Part shown: positions 1-7,644 of the stretch, piece by piece
Numbering within the stretch: position 1 is the first letter of the stretch
Layout of the letters: every line of letters starts with the position of its first letter
Source: Chlorobiota bacterium
GTDB taxonomy: Bacteria; Bacteroidota; Bacteroidia; Flavobacteriales; Flavobacteriaceae
DNA: 15,596 bases
NCBI GenBank assembly: GCA_013151975.1
Contig: JAADHG010000267.1
Span: 6,222-21,817, forward strand
Direction of reading: 5' to 3'
Position numbers and translations under genes: made by a program
The notes under the pieces: model-generated
Told to the model about the DNA's origin: nothing
Seen by the model: only the letters and a program-made list of their open reading frames with translations
The model's database searches: none

Positions 1-1030
1 CACCTTTACGTTTTACTTCAGCAGCATATTTTTTACCTCCTCTCATTCCATTTTCTTCATTCATAAACAGTACTACTCTTATGCTTCTTTTGGGTTTTAT
101 CCCTATTTTTTTAAGTAACCGTAACACATCCATAGACTGTACAATTCCTGCACCATCGTCATGAGAACCATCTCCTAAATCCCAAGAATCTAGATGACCT
201 CCAACAACAATGTATTCATTTGGAAATTCGCTCCCTTTAATCTCTCCAATAACGTTATAGGACAGCACATCTTTTAATTGTTTACAATTTTGCTTGAAAT
301 AAAATTTTAAATCTTTATTTAATTTCAAAAAACTACTTAGCAATTCTGCATCATTGGTACTAATTGCTGCCGAAGGGATACGTTCATTTAAAGGTGTGTC
401 TCCGTAGTTCATTGCTCCTGTATGAGGATAATTATCTAAGCGTAAATTCATAGAGCGTACAATTGTACCAACAGCTCCATATTTTCCAGCTTCTTTTGCT
501 CCAGAGCCACGTTGGTCTACACTACCTCCATAGGCTCTAAACGTATTTATTAAAGTAGCATCCATTGGGCGATTAAAAAACACTATTTTACCTTCTATTT
601 TTTCGCGCCCAAGTATTTTTAATTCCTCTATACTATGTACTTCTATTACATTAGCTTTTATTCCAGGTCTTGGAGTAGCGACTGAACCTCCTAAAGCACA
701 TATATTTACATTTGTTGTTTCTCCTGGTTTAGTTTCAATAAAAGCAAACTCAGGAGTGCCTCTCACCCATTTGGGCACCATTACAGGTTGAAGCCATACT
801 TTATCCAATCCAATTTCTTCCAACTCTTCTTTTGTCCACTGCACCGCTCTTTCTGCATTTAAAGATCCCGATAAACGCCCTCCAATTTGATTTGATAAAT
901 AATTTAGCCACTCATAGCTTTGTCCGTTGGTTAAAGAGGTGTCGTATATTTTCTTTATTATTTCTGCATCTGTTTGGGGAAATGACAATGCCGATATAAA
1001 TAGTGTACATAAAAAAAGTGCTTGTTTCAT
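1..1030 (-). CDS. Secreted M28-family zinc metallopeptidase, C-terminus beyond window
   Basis: Partial gene: 343 codons are visible from the ATG at 1030 and the frame is still open at the left edge. Residues 1-20 look like a signal peptide (Lys at position 3, then a hydrophobic stretch ending near Phe-Pro-Gln-Thr), so the enzyme should act in the periplasm or outside the cell. Residues about 120-230 fit the PA-type insert seen in many M28 peptidases. The zinc site is recognisable: GGHLD with His279 and Asp281, then HDDGAG with Asp291, then NEENG with Glu325 (general base in the family) and Glu326 (ligand). The remaining ligands would lie outside the window. The family removes N-terminal amino acids or dipeptides (aminopeptidase/carboxypeptidase Q-like); the substrate cannot be read here. 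It is transcribed alone, behind the ppk2 terminator. The family call is firm; the exact specificity is unknown. Confidence 0.9.
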   Translation of the reverse strand, partial: MKQALFLCTLFISALSFPQTDAEIIKKIYDTSLTNGQSYEWLNYLSNQIGGRLSGSLNAERAVQWTKEELEEIGLDKVWLQPVMVPKWVRGTPEFAFIETKPGETTNVNICALGGSVATPRPGIKANVIEVHSIEELKILGREKIEGKIVFFNRPMDATLINTFRAYGGSVDQRGSGAKEAGKYGAVGTIVRSMNLRLDNYPHTGAMNYGDTPLNERIPSAAISTNDAELLSSFLKLNKDLKFYFKQNCKQLKDVLSYNVIGEIKGSEFPNEYIVVGGHLDSWDLGDGSHDDGAGIVQSMDVLRLLKKIGIKPKRSIRVVLFMNEENGMRGGKKYAAEVKRKG

Positions 1031-1085
1031 TTGTTGATGGTTTTATTAATTCTCCTAAGAGGTCTCAAAATGTTTTTTCAAGTTT

Positions 1086-1118
1086 TAAATATACAGTTTC
1101 TTAGAATTACTAATCCAA
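1086..1118 (-). promoter_or_regulatory. Candidate Bacteroidota-type promoter for the M28 peptidase
   Basis: Read on the minus strand, a TTG (1118-1116) is followed after 22 bases by TATATTTA (1093-1086). This matches the TAnnTTTG -7 element of Bacteroidota except for the last base. It lies 56 bp upstream of the peptidase ATG and downstream of the ppk2 terminator, so it is well placed. Motif match only. Confidence 0.4.
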
Positions 1119-1130
1119 AAAGAAATCATA

Positions 1131-1154
1131 AAAAAACCAGCTTTCGCTGGTTTT
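1131..1154 (-). terminator. Rho-independent terminator of ppk2
   Basis: A perfect 9-bp stem (1133-1141 with 1146-1154, core CCAGC/GCTGG) closes a four-base loop that reads GAAA on the minus strand, a stable GNRA tetraloop. On the minus strand it is followed by a run of T. It sits 77 bp past the ppk2 stop codon and before the M28 promoter. Confidence 0.85.
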
Positions 1155-1230
1155 CTTCCTTAACACATAAATTCTTGGTTTAATTAATAAAAATTGTTTA
1201 ACAAACAATCGTATTTTCTAAACAACATTT

Positions 1231-2139
1231 TTATTCGTTATTTAATTCTTGCTTATACAATTCAAGATTAGCCTTTATATCATCGTCTAACTCTGGTTCT
1301 TTAATATCGGTATAATTGCATAATGTATCATACATAATTTTAGCTACTATATAGCGTGCTGTTGGTTTATCATCAGCAGGAATTGCAAACCAAGGCGCAT
1401 GTGGTTTTGATGTTCTATTAATAGCATCTTCGTAACAAAGTTGATATTGGTCCCATAGCTTGCGTTCTTTCAAATCATCTGGAGAAAATTTCCAATGTTT
1501 ATTTTCTTTTTCTAGACGCCTTAGCAATCTTTTCTTTTGTTCTCCTTTTGAAAGATTTAAGTAAAATTTAAAAATAATTGTTCCGTTTTCAGCAATATGC
1601 TTTTCAAAATTATTTATTTGTTCAAATCTCGAGTCCCAAAATGCATCATTTATATCTGCTAAAGAACGTATTGATGGAATATTTTCGCCTAAAATGTAAT
1701 TAGGGTGTACTCGTGTTACTAAGACATTTTCGTAATGTGTCCTGTTAAAAACACCAAACTTTCCTCTTGACGGAAGTGCTATATAATGCCTCCAAATATA
1801 ATCATGGTCACGTTCTAAATCGGTAGGCACTTTAAAACTATGCACTACAATCCCGCTGGTGTTAAAATCTTTAAATACTTCTCTAATTAAACTATCCTTA
1901 CCCGAAGTATCCATGCCTTGTAAACATACCAAAACAGCATATTTACCATGTGCATAAATGGTATCTTGTAATTTCCCCAGTTTTCTTCGAACTTTTCGTA
2001 ATTCTTTTTCAACACTATCACTGTCAGTTTCTAAATTATATACTGTCGATGTTATTTTTAGGCTAATAGGTTGGTTTACTTTAAAGTCTTTAGGTAGGAT
2101 TGTTTTCATGGAATTTGTTCTAAGATTAAATTTATTCAT
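1231..2139 (-). CDS. ppk2: PPK2-family polyphosphate:nucleotide phosphotransferase
   Basis: 302 residues, the normal length for single-domain PPK2 enzymes. These use inorganic polyphosphate to phosphorylate AMP, ADP or GDP in the cytoplasm, or run in reverse to make polyphosphate. The Walker A motif is GMDTSGKD at residues 75-82. The second conserved block is FNRTHYE at 131-137, followed by the basic lid region around 200-215 (KKRLLRRLEKE). The FNR-THYE form, rather than FDRSWYNR, points to the subgroup that includes bifunctional class III enzymes acting on AMP and ADP; that class assignment is inference. The chosen ATG at 2139 is supported only by the open frame. A second ATG at 2109 (residue 11, MKTILPKDF) may be the real start, because the first ten residues are not typical of the family. 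It is monocistronic, with its own terminator at 1131-1154. Confidence 0.93.
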   Translation of the reverse strand: MNKFNLRTNSMKTILPKDFKVNQPISLKITSTVYNLETDSDSVEKELRKVRRKLGKLQDTIYAHGKYAVLVCLQGMDTSGKDSLIREVFKDFNTSGIVVHSFKVPTDLERDHDYIWRHYIALPSRGKFGVFNRTHYENVLVTRVHPNYILGENIPSIRSLADINDAFWDSRFEQINNFEKHIAENGTIIFKFYLNLSKGEQKKRLLRRLEKENKHWKFSPDDLKERKLWDQYQLCYEDAINRTSKPHAPWFAIPADDKPTARYIVAKIMYDTLCNYTDIKEPELDDDIKANLELYKQELNNE

Positions 2140-2175
2140 AAAGATAGTAAAACAATAAAATCTAGAAAAAATATG

Positions 2176-2202
2176 TTGTTTTACGAATTTTTACTACCTT
2201 GG
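2176..2202 (+). promoter_or_regulatory. Weak candidate promoter for the secreted coiled-coil protein
   Basis: TTG at 2176-2178 and TACCTTGG at 2195-2202 resemble the TTG...TAnnTTTG pattern, but the spacer is only 16 bases and the -7 element has one mismatch. It lies 33 bp before the ATG at 2236. Low-confidence motif match. Confidence 0.3.
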
Positions 2203-2235
2203 TTATACCTACTTAACATATAAACCCCAAATGCC

Positions 2236-2964
2236 ATGAAAAAAAACTACTTATTTTTCTTGATTATTACTGTGTATATGCAATCGTTTGCACAGTCAAG
2301 TTGTGAAGATGCACATTCTGATGTTATCTATGCCTATTCGCATGTAAAATCGGCTTACAACTCCAATAACATTACACATTTAAAGTATTACTCTAAAAGA
2401 TCATTGGATGCTTTTAATCGTGCTAAAAAAAAGCTAAATGATTGTAAATGCGAAGCGTCATATAATAATGCTTACGATGCTTATGAGTTACTAGATAAAG
2501 TCTCAAACTCTGAAACTTTTGAAGATGGTCGTTTTTACGTGAAAAGAGCGAGAGATATAGCCAAAGAAGTTATAAATGAGCTCGAGTTATGTACACAATT
2601 AAGTGTTGAAGATGAAGCACTAGCTGAACTAGAGAACGAGCAATTTAAGTTGAAACAACAACAAATTGAATTGAATCTTAAAGAGGAGCAAATCAAACTA
2701 AAATTGGCAGAAAGAGATGCCAAAGAATTACGCTTAAGAAAAGAACAACTTATACAAAAAAACGAACTCGCCATAATAGCAAATGTTAGAACATTTAATG
2801 ATATTCTAATAGCTTGTGAATGTGAGACAGAAATTTCTGAAATTAAACGTGATAAGGAGATTTTTCTATCTAAGAACTTAGATGAAATTAAAGCAAACTA
2901 TTTAACAATTATTAAAAGTATGACCACTAATTACTTACAAAAATTAAGTGCATGCAATAATTAA
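2236..2964 (+). CDS. Secreted coiled-coil protein with seven cysteines, function unknown
   Basis: 242 residues; not recognised as a named family. Residues 1-20 form a clear signal peptide ending SFAQ. The next cysteine (Cys23) is not in a lipobox, so a soluble periplasmic or secreted protein is more likely than a lipoprotein. The mature part is helical. Residues about 24-118 look like a bundle rich in Tyr, Ala and Lys, and 125-180 are a highly charged Glu/Lys/Gln coiled coil. Cysteines lie at 23, 70, 72, 119, 194, 196 and 240, including two CxC pairs (70/72 and 194/196) on either side of the coiled coil, which suggests disulfides or metal binding. The start is preceded by an overlapping two-codon frame (ATG CCA TGA at 2231), probably chance. 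It stands alone between ppk2 (divergent) and the response regulator (convergent). Confidence 0.8.
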   Translation: MKKNYLFFLIITVYMQSFAQSSCEDAHSDVIYAYSHVKSAYNSNNITHLKYYSKRSLDAFNRAKKKLNDCKCEASYNNAYDAYELLDKVSNSETFEDGRFYVKRARDIAKEVINELELCTQLSVEDEALAELENEQFKLKQQQIELNLKEEQIKLKLAERDAKELRLRKEQLIQKNELAIIANVRTFNDILIACECETEISEIKRDKEIFLSKNLDEIKANYLTIIKSMTTNYLQKLSACNN

Positions 2965-2984
2965 TATATAACTTGTCTTAAATT

Positions 2985-3110
2985 AAAGACTGTCTGAAAA
3001 ATATTTTAGATTGTCATTCTGGACTTGTTTCAGAATCTTTTTAATGAATCCTGAACTAAATTCAGGGTGACAGCTTAGTTTAGTTGTTACTTACTTTTCA
3101 AACAGTCTTT
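2985..3110. repeat. Nested inverted-repeat element (REP/MITE-like), also likely bidirectional terminator
   Basis: Two inverted repeats lie one inside the other. The outer arms, 2985-3000 and 3095-3110, match at 15 of 16 bases (AAAGACTGTYTGAAAA). The inner arms, 3012-3038 and 3046-3072, are imperfect complements of about 27 bases beginning TGTCA, and several mismatches are G-U compatible in RNA. The element fills almost the whole gap between two convergent genes, starting 20 bp after one stop codon and ending 2 bp before the other. It can fold into one long hairpin and probably stops transcription from both sides. The inner motif resembles short palindromic repeats that I recall being dispersed in flavobacterial genomes; that needs a genome search. 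No clear target-site duplication is visible. Confidence 0.75.
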
Positions 3111-3112
3111 AT

Positions 3113-4276
3113 TTATTTACTTGCAAACATTTTAACGTCGCTTTCACTCACTTCAGCTTCTCCCAAGATAATGAGTCGTTCTATTACATTTCGTAATTCA
3201 CGAATATTTCCTGTCCAATCGTATTCTTGCAACAGTTTTATAGCTGCTTTTGAAAACGTTTTCTTTGCTGTACCCTGCTCATTAGCTATCTTTTTAGAGA
3301 AATAATCTATTAAAATTGGAATATCATCACGCCTATCATTTAAAGCAGGAACTTTTATTAAAATAACGGCTAACCTATGGTACAAATCTTCACGAAATCT
3401 CCCTTCCTCTATTTCTTTTTTTAGATTTTTATTAGTTGCAGCAACCACACGAACATCTACTTTAATATCTCTGTCATTCCCTACACGTTGTATTTTATTT
3501 TCTTGTAACGCCCTTAAAACTTTTGCCTGTGCAGACAAACTCATATCTCCTATTTCATCCAAGAAAATAGTGCCGCCATTAGCCGCTTCAAACTTTCCTG
3601 CTCTATCCTTCACTGCTCCTGTAAAAGCACCCTTAATATGACCAAACAGTTCGCTCTCAATTAATTCTGATGGGATTGCAGCACAATTCACTTCAATTAA
3701 TGGTCCATTTGATCGTTCACTTTTTTGATGTAACCAATGAGCTACTAACTCTTTCCCTGTTCCATTTGGCCCAATAATTAAAACTCTAGCATCGGTTGGT
3801 GCAACTTTCTCTATCATCTCCTTAATTTGAGAAATACCTTTACTTTCTCCAATCATTTCATAATTCTTGCTTACCTTCTTCTTTAGCAATTTGTTTTCTA
3901 CAACAAGCTCTTTACGATCAAGTGCATTACGGACTGTATTTAACAAACGATTTAAATCTGGAGGCTTAGAAATATAATCAAAAGCACCTAAACGCATAGT
4001 ATTAACCGCGGTATCTAAATCGCCATGACCAGAAATCATGACTACAGGAATTTCAGGTTTAATTTTCTTAATAGCCTCAAGCACCTCAACACCATCCATT
4101 TTTGGCATTTTAATATCGCAAAGCACTAAATCAAAATCTTCTTTTTTAATTTTTTCAATGCCAATTAAACCATCTTCAGCTTCATCAACTTGGTAGGTAT
4201 CGCTTTCTTCTGAGAGTATTTTGGTTAATACTCTTCTTATAGCTGCTTCGTCTTCAATTACTAATATTTTGGGCAT
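3113..4276 (-). CDS. Sigma-54-dependent response regulator lacking a DNA-binding domain
   Basis: 387 residues. The N-terminal receiver domain (1-120) has the acidic pocket EDE at 8-10, phospho-acceptor Asp54 (LCDIKMPKMDG) and the Lys104 switch region (SKPP). The central AAA+ domain (140-375) has Walker A GPNGTGKE at 169-176, the sigma-54 contact loop GAFTGA at 216-221 and Walker B TIFLDEIGD with Asp240-Glu241. The protein ends 12 residues after the LRNVIERLII segment, where NtrC-type proteins (usually about 450-470 residues) would continue into a Fis-type helix-turn-helix. So it should activate sigma-54 RNA polymerase without binding an enhancer itself. Walker A has PN where ES is usual. It is the last gene of the ABC-mscS operon, 12 bp after mscS, with no histidine kinase beside it. 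I see no HTH remnant in the next 150 bp. Confidence 0.92.
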   Translation of the reverse strand: MPKILVIEDEAAIRRVLTKILSEESDTYQVDEAEDGLIGIEKIKKEDFDLVLCDIKMPKMDGVEVLEAIKKIKPEIPVVMISGHGDLDTAVNTMRLGAFDYISKPPDLNRLLNTVRNALDRKELVVENKLLKKKVSKNYEMIGESKGISQIKEMIEKVAPTDARVLIIGPNGTGKELVAHWLHQKSERSNGPLIEVNCAAIPSELIESELFGHIKGAFTGAVKDRAGKFEAANGGTIFLDEIGDMSLSAQAKVLRALQENKIQRVGNDRDIKVDVRVVAATNKNLKKEIEEGRFREDLYHRLAVILIKVPALNDRRDDIPILIDYFSKKIANEQGTAKKTFSKAAIKLLQEYDWTGNIRELRNVIERLIILGEAEVSESDVKMFASK

Positions 4277-4288
4277 ATTCTATTAAGA

Positions 4289-5113
4289 TTATTTATTAAA
4301 TAAATGCACATCTCTTTGCGGAAACGGGATACTAATATTGTGCTCTCTAAATACTTTGTCAATTTCAAATCTCATATCACTCTTAGGTATTGATGCTTGA
4401 AAACTATCATTCATCGTGAAAATTAATTTAAAATCTAAGGAACTGTCTCCAAAATTAGTAAACAGTACTAAAGTGTCTGCCTTTTTTATAACCGACGGAT
4501 GATTGTTAGCGACTTGTATTAACAATTTTTTCACTAAAGTAACATCACTACCGTAAGCCACTCCAATTTGTACATTCTCCCTCGTTTCCGAACCATTTTC
4601 AGTCCAGTTAAACAAGCTATTGGTTAAATATAAATGATTAGGGATAATTAACACCTTATTATCTATGGTCACCGCTCTTGTAGTTCTTAAGTTTATTTCT
4701 TCAACGCGTCCCACTTTACCATCTAACTCAATAATATCTCCCACGTGAACCGATTGATCTACCAAAATAAAAACCCCAGAAATAATATCTTGAAATAAGG
4801 TTTGTAAGGCTAGACCAACACCAACTAATAATGCTGCCGAAGCCGCAAAAATTGCAGTAACATTAACGCCCATATTATTAAAGGTCATTAATAATATAAC
4901 AACATAAATAAACCATTTACTATACGAAAACAAAGACACAAACTTTGCTTTGTCATTTAGTGGCATATGTCTGGTTAGTAATTTTCTGAATAATTTTAAA
5001 ACAAATGATGTTATAAACAAAACAACGATAACAACCAAAATTGTTTTTACAGTAATTTGAACCTCATCACTAAAGTTAAAACTATAATTTAAAAAATCGG
5101 TTAGCTTTTTCAT
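4289..5113 (-). CDS. mscS: Small-conductance mechanosensitive channel, MscS family
   Basis: 274 residues, about the length of E. coli MscS (286). Membrane helices are visible at about 20-41, 65-85 and 88-118. The last is the pore-lining TM3 with its Ala/Gly-rich face (AASAALLVGVGLALQT) followed by the conserved FQDIISGVFIL segment. The beta domain follows at about 120-180 (VGDIIELDGKVGRVEEINLRTT, then IIPNH) and the C-terminal vestibule to residue 274. The family opens in the inner membrane under tension to release solutes during osmotic downshock. The gene starts 3 bp after the stop codon of the restored permease frame and ends 12 bp before the response regulator, so it is clearly inside one operon with them. 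Gene symbol is given by family; paralogues are common. Confidence 0.93.
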   Translation of the reverse strand: MKKLTDFLNYSFNFSDEVQITVKTILVVIVVLFITSFVLKLFRKLLTRHMPLNDKAKFVSLFSYSKWFIYVVILLMTFNNMGVNVTAIFAASAALLVGVGLALQTLFQDIISGVFILVDQSVHVGDIIELDGKVGRVEEINLRTTRAVTIDNKVLIIPNHLYLTNSLFNWTENGSETRENVQIGVAYGSDVTLVKKLLIQVANNHPSVIKKADTLVLFTNFGDSSLDFKLIFTMNDSFQASIPKSDMRFEIDKVFREHNISIPFPQRDVHLFNK

Positions 5114-5116
5114 ACT

Positions 5117-6432
5117 CTAATATTTTAACCATTTGTATATATCCTTGTAGCTTGGTTTTTTGCCATACATTAATATTCCAACGCGGTAAATTTTTGCTGC
5201 AAACCAAACTGTAAACATAAATGTTCCTATTAATAAAGCTAAAGATATTAATTGTTGCCATAATGGAACCCCAAAAGGAAAATACGCATTAGCATTACCA
5301 CTGGAGATGTTAAGGGAATAAATGAAAATACTGTGGACACCGTCCCATGAGGATCTTCAATAACGGTAAATATACCTACATAAACAGCCAATATTAACGG
5401 CATTAAAATGGGCATCATAAATTGTTGTGTGTCGGTCTCATTATCAACAGCAGCTCCAATGGCAGCGTATAACGAACTATATAACAAATACCCTCCAACA
5501 AAGAATAATACAAATGCAATAATCATGTTTGTTAATGGTAAATTATAAATAGCAGCTATCATTTGTTGCGCTTGCATTTGCATATCTTGTGAAGCCATGG
5601 CTTGCTGCATCATTTCTTGTTGTGGCGCTTGCATCTCGGACATATTAATTCCAAAAATTGCAGATACAATTACCATTAAAACACTACCTAAAATTATCCA
5701 AACCACAAACTGCGTGATTCCTGCTAAAGATGTTCCTATGATTTTGCCCATCATAAGCTGAATTGGTTTTACTGACGAAATAATAATCTCAATAATTCTG
5801 CTGGTTTTTTCTTCAATAACACTGCGCATAATCATGTTTCCATAAATAATGATAAACATGAACAATAAGTATCCCGCAATACCACCAAAAGCGAGTTTTA
5901 CAATATTATCAATTTTGGAGGTCTTTTCTCCCTCGTAACTTTCTTGTGCAATATCAATAGATGTTCTTGATGCCTTTATTTTATCAGTATCCACACCATC
6001 TTGTTGGAGTTTTAGATCGGTTAACTTTCTTTCTAGTTTAGTCTCTAAACTAGAAAGAAAAGTTAAAGAAGGTGTGTCTTGAGAATAAAATTTTATAGTT
6101 TTTGCAATGTCATTTATATCCGTTCCTGAAGCAATGTACAACAAACCATATTCCTCTTTTTCTTCAACTAAATCTTTAGCTTCATCCAAAGACAAATCTT
6201 TTAAAATAGTATAGGTTGTATATTCTGTATTCTTAAAAATACTACTCACTAAACCAGATTCATCTAAAATTGAAATGGTACGTTCCTTATTATTATTTAA
6301 CTGAGATAAATAGGCTACAACAGCAATAAGAGCAATCATTATCATTGGACTCAAAATAGTCATAATAATAAACGATTTATTTTTAACCTTTGTTAAATAT
6401 TCTCTTTTTATGATTAATGATAAATGATTCAT
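5117..6432 (-). pseudogene. ABC-2 type transporter permease (NatB-like), frameshifted near the C-terminus
   Basis: The intact frame from the ATG at 6432 gives 394 residues and stops at 5248. From about 5278 the correct reading continues in another frame (PFGVPLWQQ... to KPSYKDIYKWLKY) and ends at a TAG at 5119-5117, only 3 bp before the mscS ATG. The total of 1316 bases is not a multiple of three, so either one base is missing or two are extra in the T-rich stretch around 5277-5283, just after Ile384. The predicted full product has about 437 residues. TM1 is at 22-43, a large extracytoplasmic domain at 44-180, and further helices at about 183-200, 235-260, 303-325 and 340-358. The lost tail holds the last helix (LISLALLIGTFMFTVWFAA) and the basic C-terminus. 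The start overlaps the ATPase stop (ATGA). Partner of the ATPase upstream; substrate unknown. The damage may be a sequencing error, a recent mutation or, less likely, programmed frameshifting. Confidence 0.85.
5277..5283 (-). other. Frameshift site in the ABC permease
   Basis: On the minus strand the bases after the Arg383 codon read ATTTTCC. Removing two T, or adding one, joins the upstream frame to the conserved PFGVPLW frame. Just downstream, T TTG GGG (5272-5266) matches the X XXY YYZ pattern of -1 slippery sites and is in the right phase to give the same tail; this is an alternative that I consider less likely. Confidence 0.7.
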
Positions 6433-7361
6433 GATTTACTGTTTTCAACGGTTTGAATAAAAATATCGTTAGCACTTGGTATAAGCTCGTTAAAATGATT
6501 TACTTGTGCTATACTTGTTAAAAACGATAATAGATTGTTTGATGATTCGGAAGGTTTAAGCTTTATATTCAGCTTTAAATCGTTATTTAAAGATTTAAAA
6601 TTAGCTGGAGCCGTTTCAAACTTTTCGTTTATAATTTGTGTCAATTGTGTTTCATTACTGGCTACTAATCCAACTTCAAAAGTATTGGTTTTATATTGCC
6701 GTTTAATGTCTTGTAATTTACCATCAAGAATTTTATTTGATTTATGAATTAAAGCAATGTGATCACATAATTCTTCGACCGACTCCATACGATGGGTTGC
6801 AAAAATAACCGTTGCGCCATCTTCTCTTAATTGTAGAATCTGATCTTTTATAAGATTTGCATTTATAGGGTCGAAACCAGAAAAGGGTTCGTCAAAAATT
6901 AATAATTTTGGTTGGTGCAAAACGGTAACTACAAACTGGATTTTTTGCGCCATCCCTTTAGAAAGTTCCTGAATTTTTTTATCCCACCAATCGCCAATTT
7001 CCAGTTTTTCAAACCAAAATTTGAGTCGCTTTTTTGCTTCTGCTTTACTCAAACCCTTTAATTGTGCTAGATATAAAACCTGTTCTCCAACTTTCATAGA
7101 CTTATACAAACCCCGTTCTTCTGGCAAATATCCAATATCTTGGATATGATGTGCCTTTAAAGGTTCTCCATCTAGAAACACATTACCTGTATCTGGCATT
7201 GTAATCTGGTTTATAATTCTAATAAGGGTTGTTTTTCCTGCACCATTTGGGCCTAAAAGTCCAAAAATGCTTCCTTTAGGAACTTCAATTGAAACATTGT
7301 TTAACGCTTTAAAATCTCCGAAATTTTTAGAGACCGAATTGGCCACTAATAAGTTATTCAC
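6429..7361 (-). CDS. ABC transporter ATP-binding protein (NatA/YhaQ-like)
   Basis: 310 residues. Motifs occur in the standard order: Walker A GPNGAGKTT at 37-45, ABC signature LSKGM at 133-137, Walker B LLIFDEP at 153-159, and the switch histidine in ATHRME (His190). The Q-loop region is around IGYLPEERG at 76-84, where the usual Gln position is occupied by the YLPEERG variant typical of NatA/YhaQ-like ATPases. Residues from about 215 to the end form the accessory C-terminal domain common in ABC-2 exporters (DUF4162-like). It hydrolyses ATP to power the ABC-2 permease encoded next, whose ATG overlaps this stop codon (ATGA at 6432-6429), indicating translational coupling. The start is GTG at 7361; NNLLVANSVSKNFGDF directly after it is a typical beginning of the family. 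It is the first gene of the four-gene operon. Substrate not predictable from sequence; NatAB is known as a sodium exporter in Bacillus. Confidence 0.93.
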   Translation of the reverse strand: MNNLLVANSVSKNFGDFKALNNVSIEVPKGSIFGLLGPNGAGKTTLIRIINQITMPDTGNVFLDGEPLKAHHIQDIGYLPEERGLYKSMKVGEQVLYLAQLKGLSKAEAKKRLKFWFEKLEIGDWWDKKIQELSKGMAQKIQFVVTVLHQPKLLIFDEPFSGFDPINANLIKDQILQLREDGATVIFATHRMESVEELCDHIALIHKSNKILDGKLQDIKRQYKTNTFEVGLVASNETQLTQIINEKFETAPANFKSLNNDLKLNIKLKPSESSNNLLSFLTSIAQVNHFNELIPSANDIFIQTVENSKS

Positions 7362-7525
7362 ACGCTTTAAATTTTAATATTATTAAATACTTTATAAAAT
7401 TGAGAACGCGTGTAACCACTACGTTCTTACAATAAAAACTTTTTGTGTTTTAAATAGGTCTTGTAAAGATATTAAATGTTACATGAACTTCTAGTTTTTT
7501 ATATAGAAATGCATAAAAAACAAAA

Positions 7526-7551
7526 CCCACCCTTAAAAAAATAAGGATGGG
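7526..7551 (-). terminator. Hairpin with T tail, second terminator after dnaJ
   Basis: Arms 7526-7535 and 7542-7551 form a 10-bp stem around a six-base loop. On the minus strand the only non-Watson-Crick position is a U-G wobble, while on the plus strand it is a C-A mismatch. The minus strand continues with TTTTGTTTTTT. Both facts point to a minus-strand terminator. Confidence 0.7.
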
Positions 7552-7573
7552 AAAAATTGCTATGAAAAAGAAA

Positions 7574-7603
7574 AATTACCACTAACACACATTAGTGGTA
7601 ATT
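7574..7603 (-). terminator. Strong hairpin terminator of grpE-dnaJ
   Basis: A perfect 12-bp stem (7574-7585 with 7592-7603) has a six-base loop. On the minus strand it is followed by TTTCTTTTTC, a good U-rich tail; the plus-strand side lacks one. It lies 110 bp past the dnaJ stop. Confidence 0.75.
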
Positions 7604-7644
7604 CAAATATAATGTTTTTTCTTAAATAAATCTTAAAATTGAAA

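Noticed and set aside
2231..2239. Two-codon ATG CCA TGA leader frame before the secreted coiled-coil gene
   Set aside because: It overlaps the real ATG, but such a short pattern is expected by chance in A+T-rich DNA.
2535..2774. Minus-strand Ser/Cys-rich frame
   Set aside because: It is the antisense reading of the Glu/Lys-rich coiled coil; composition is explained entirely by the sense gene.
5266..5272. T TTG GGG as a proven programmed -1 frameshift site
   Set aside because: Pattern and phase fit, but there is no clear downstream stimulatory structure, and a simple indel in the adjacent T run explains the data; kept only as an alternative.
7574..7603. Perfect hairpin as a CRISPR repeat or attachment site
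   Set aside because: There is only one copy, with a T tail in the direction of dnaJ transcription, so a terminator explains it.
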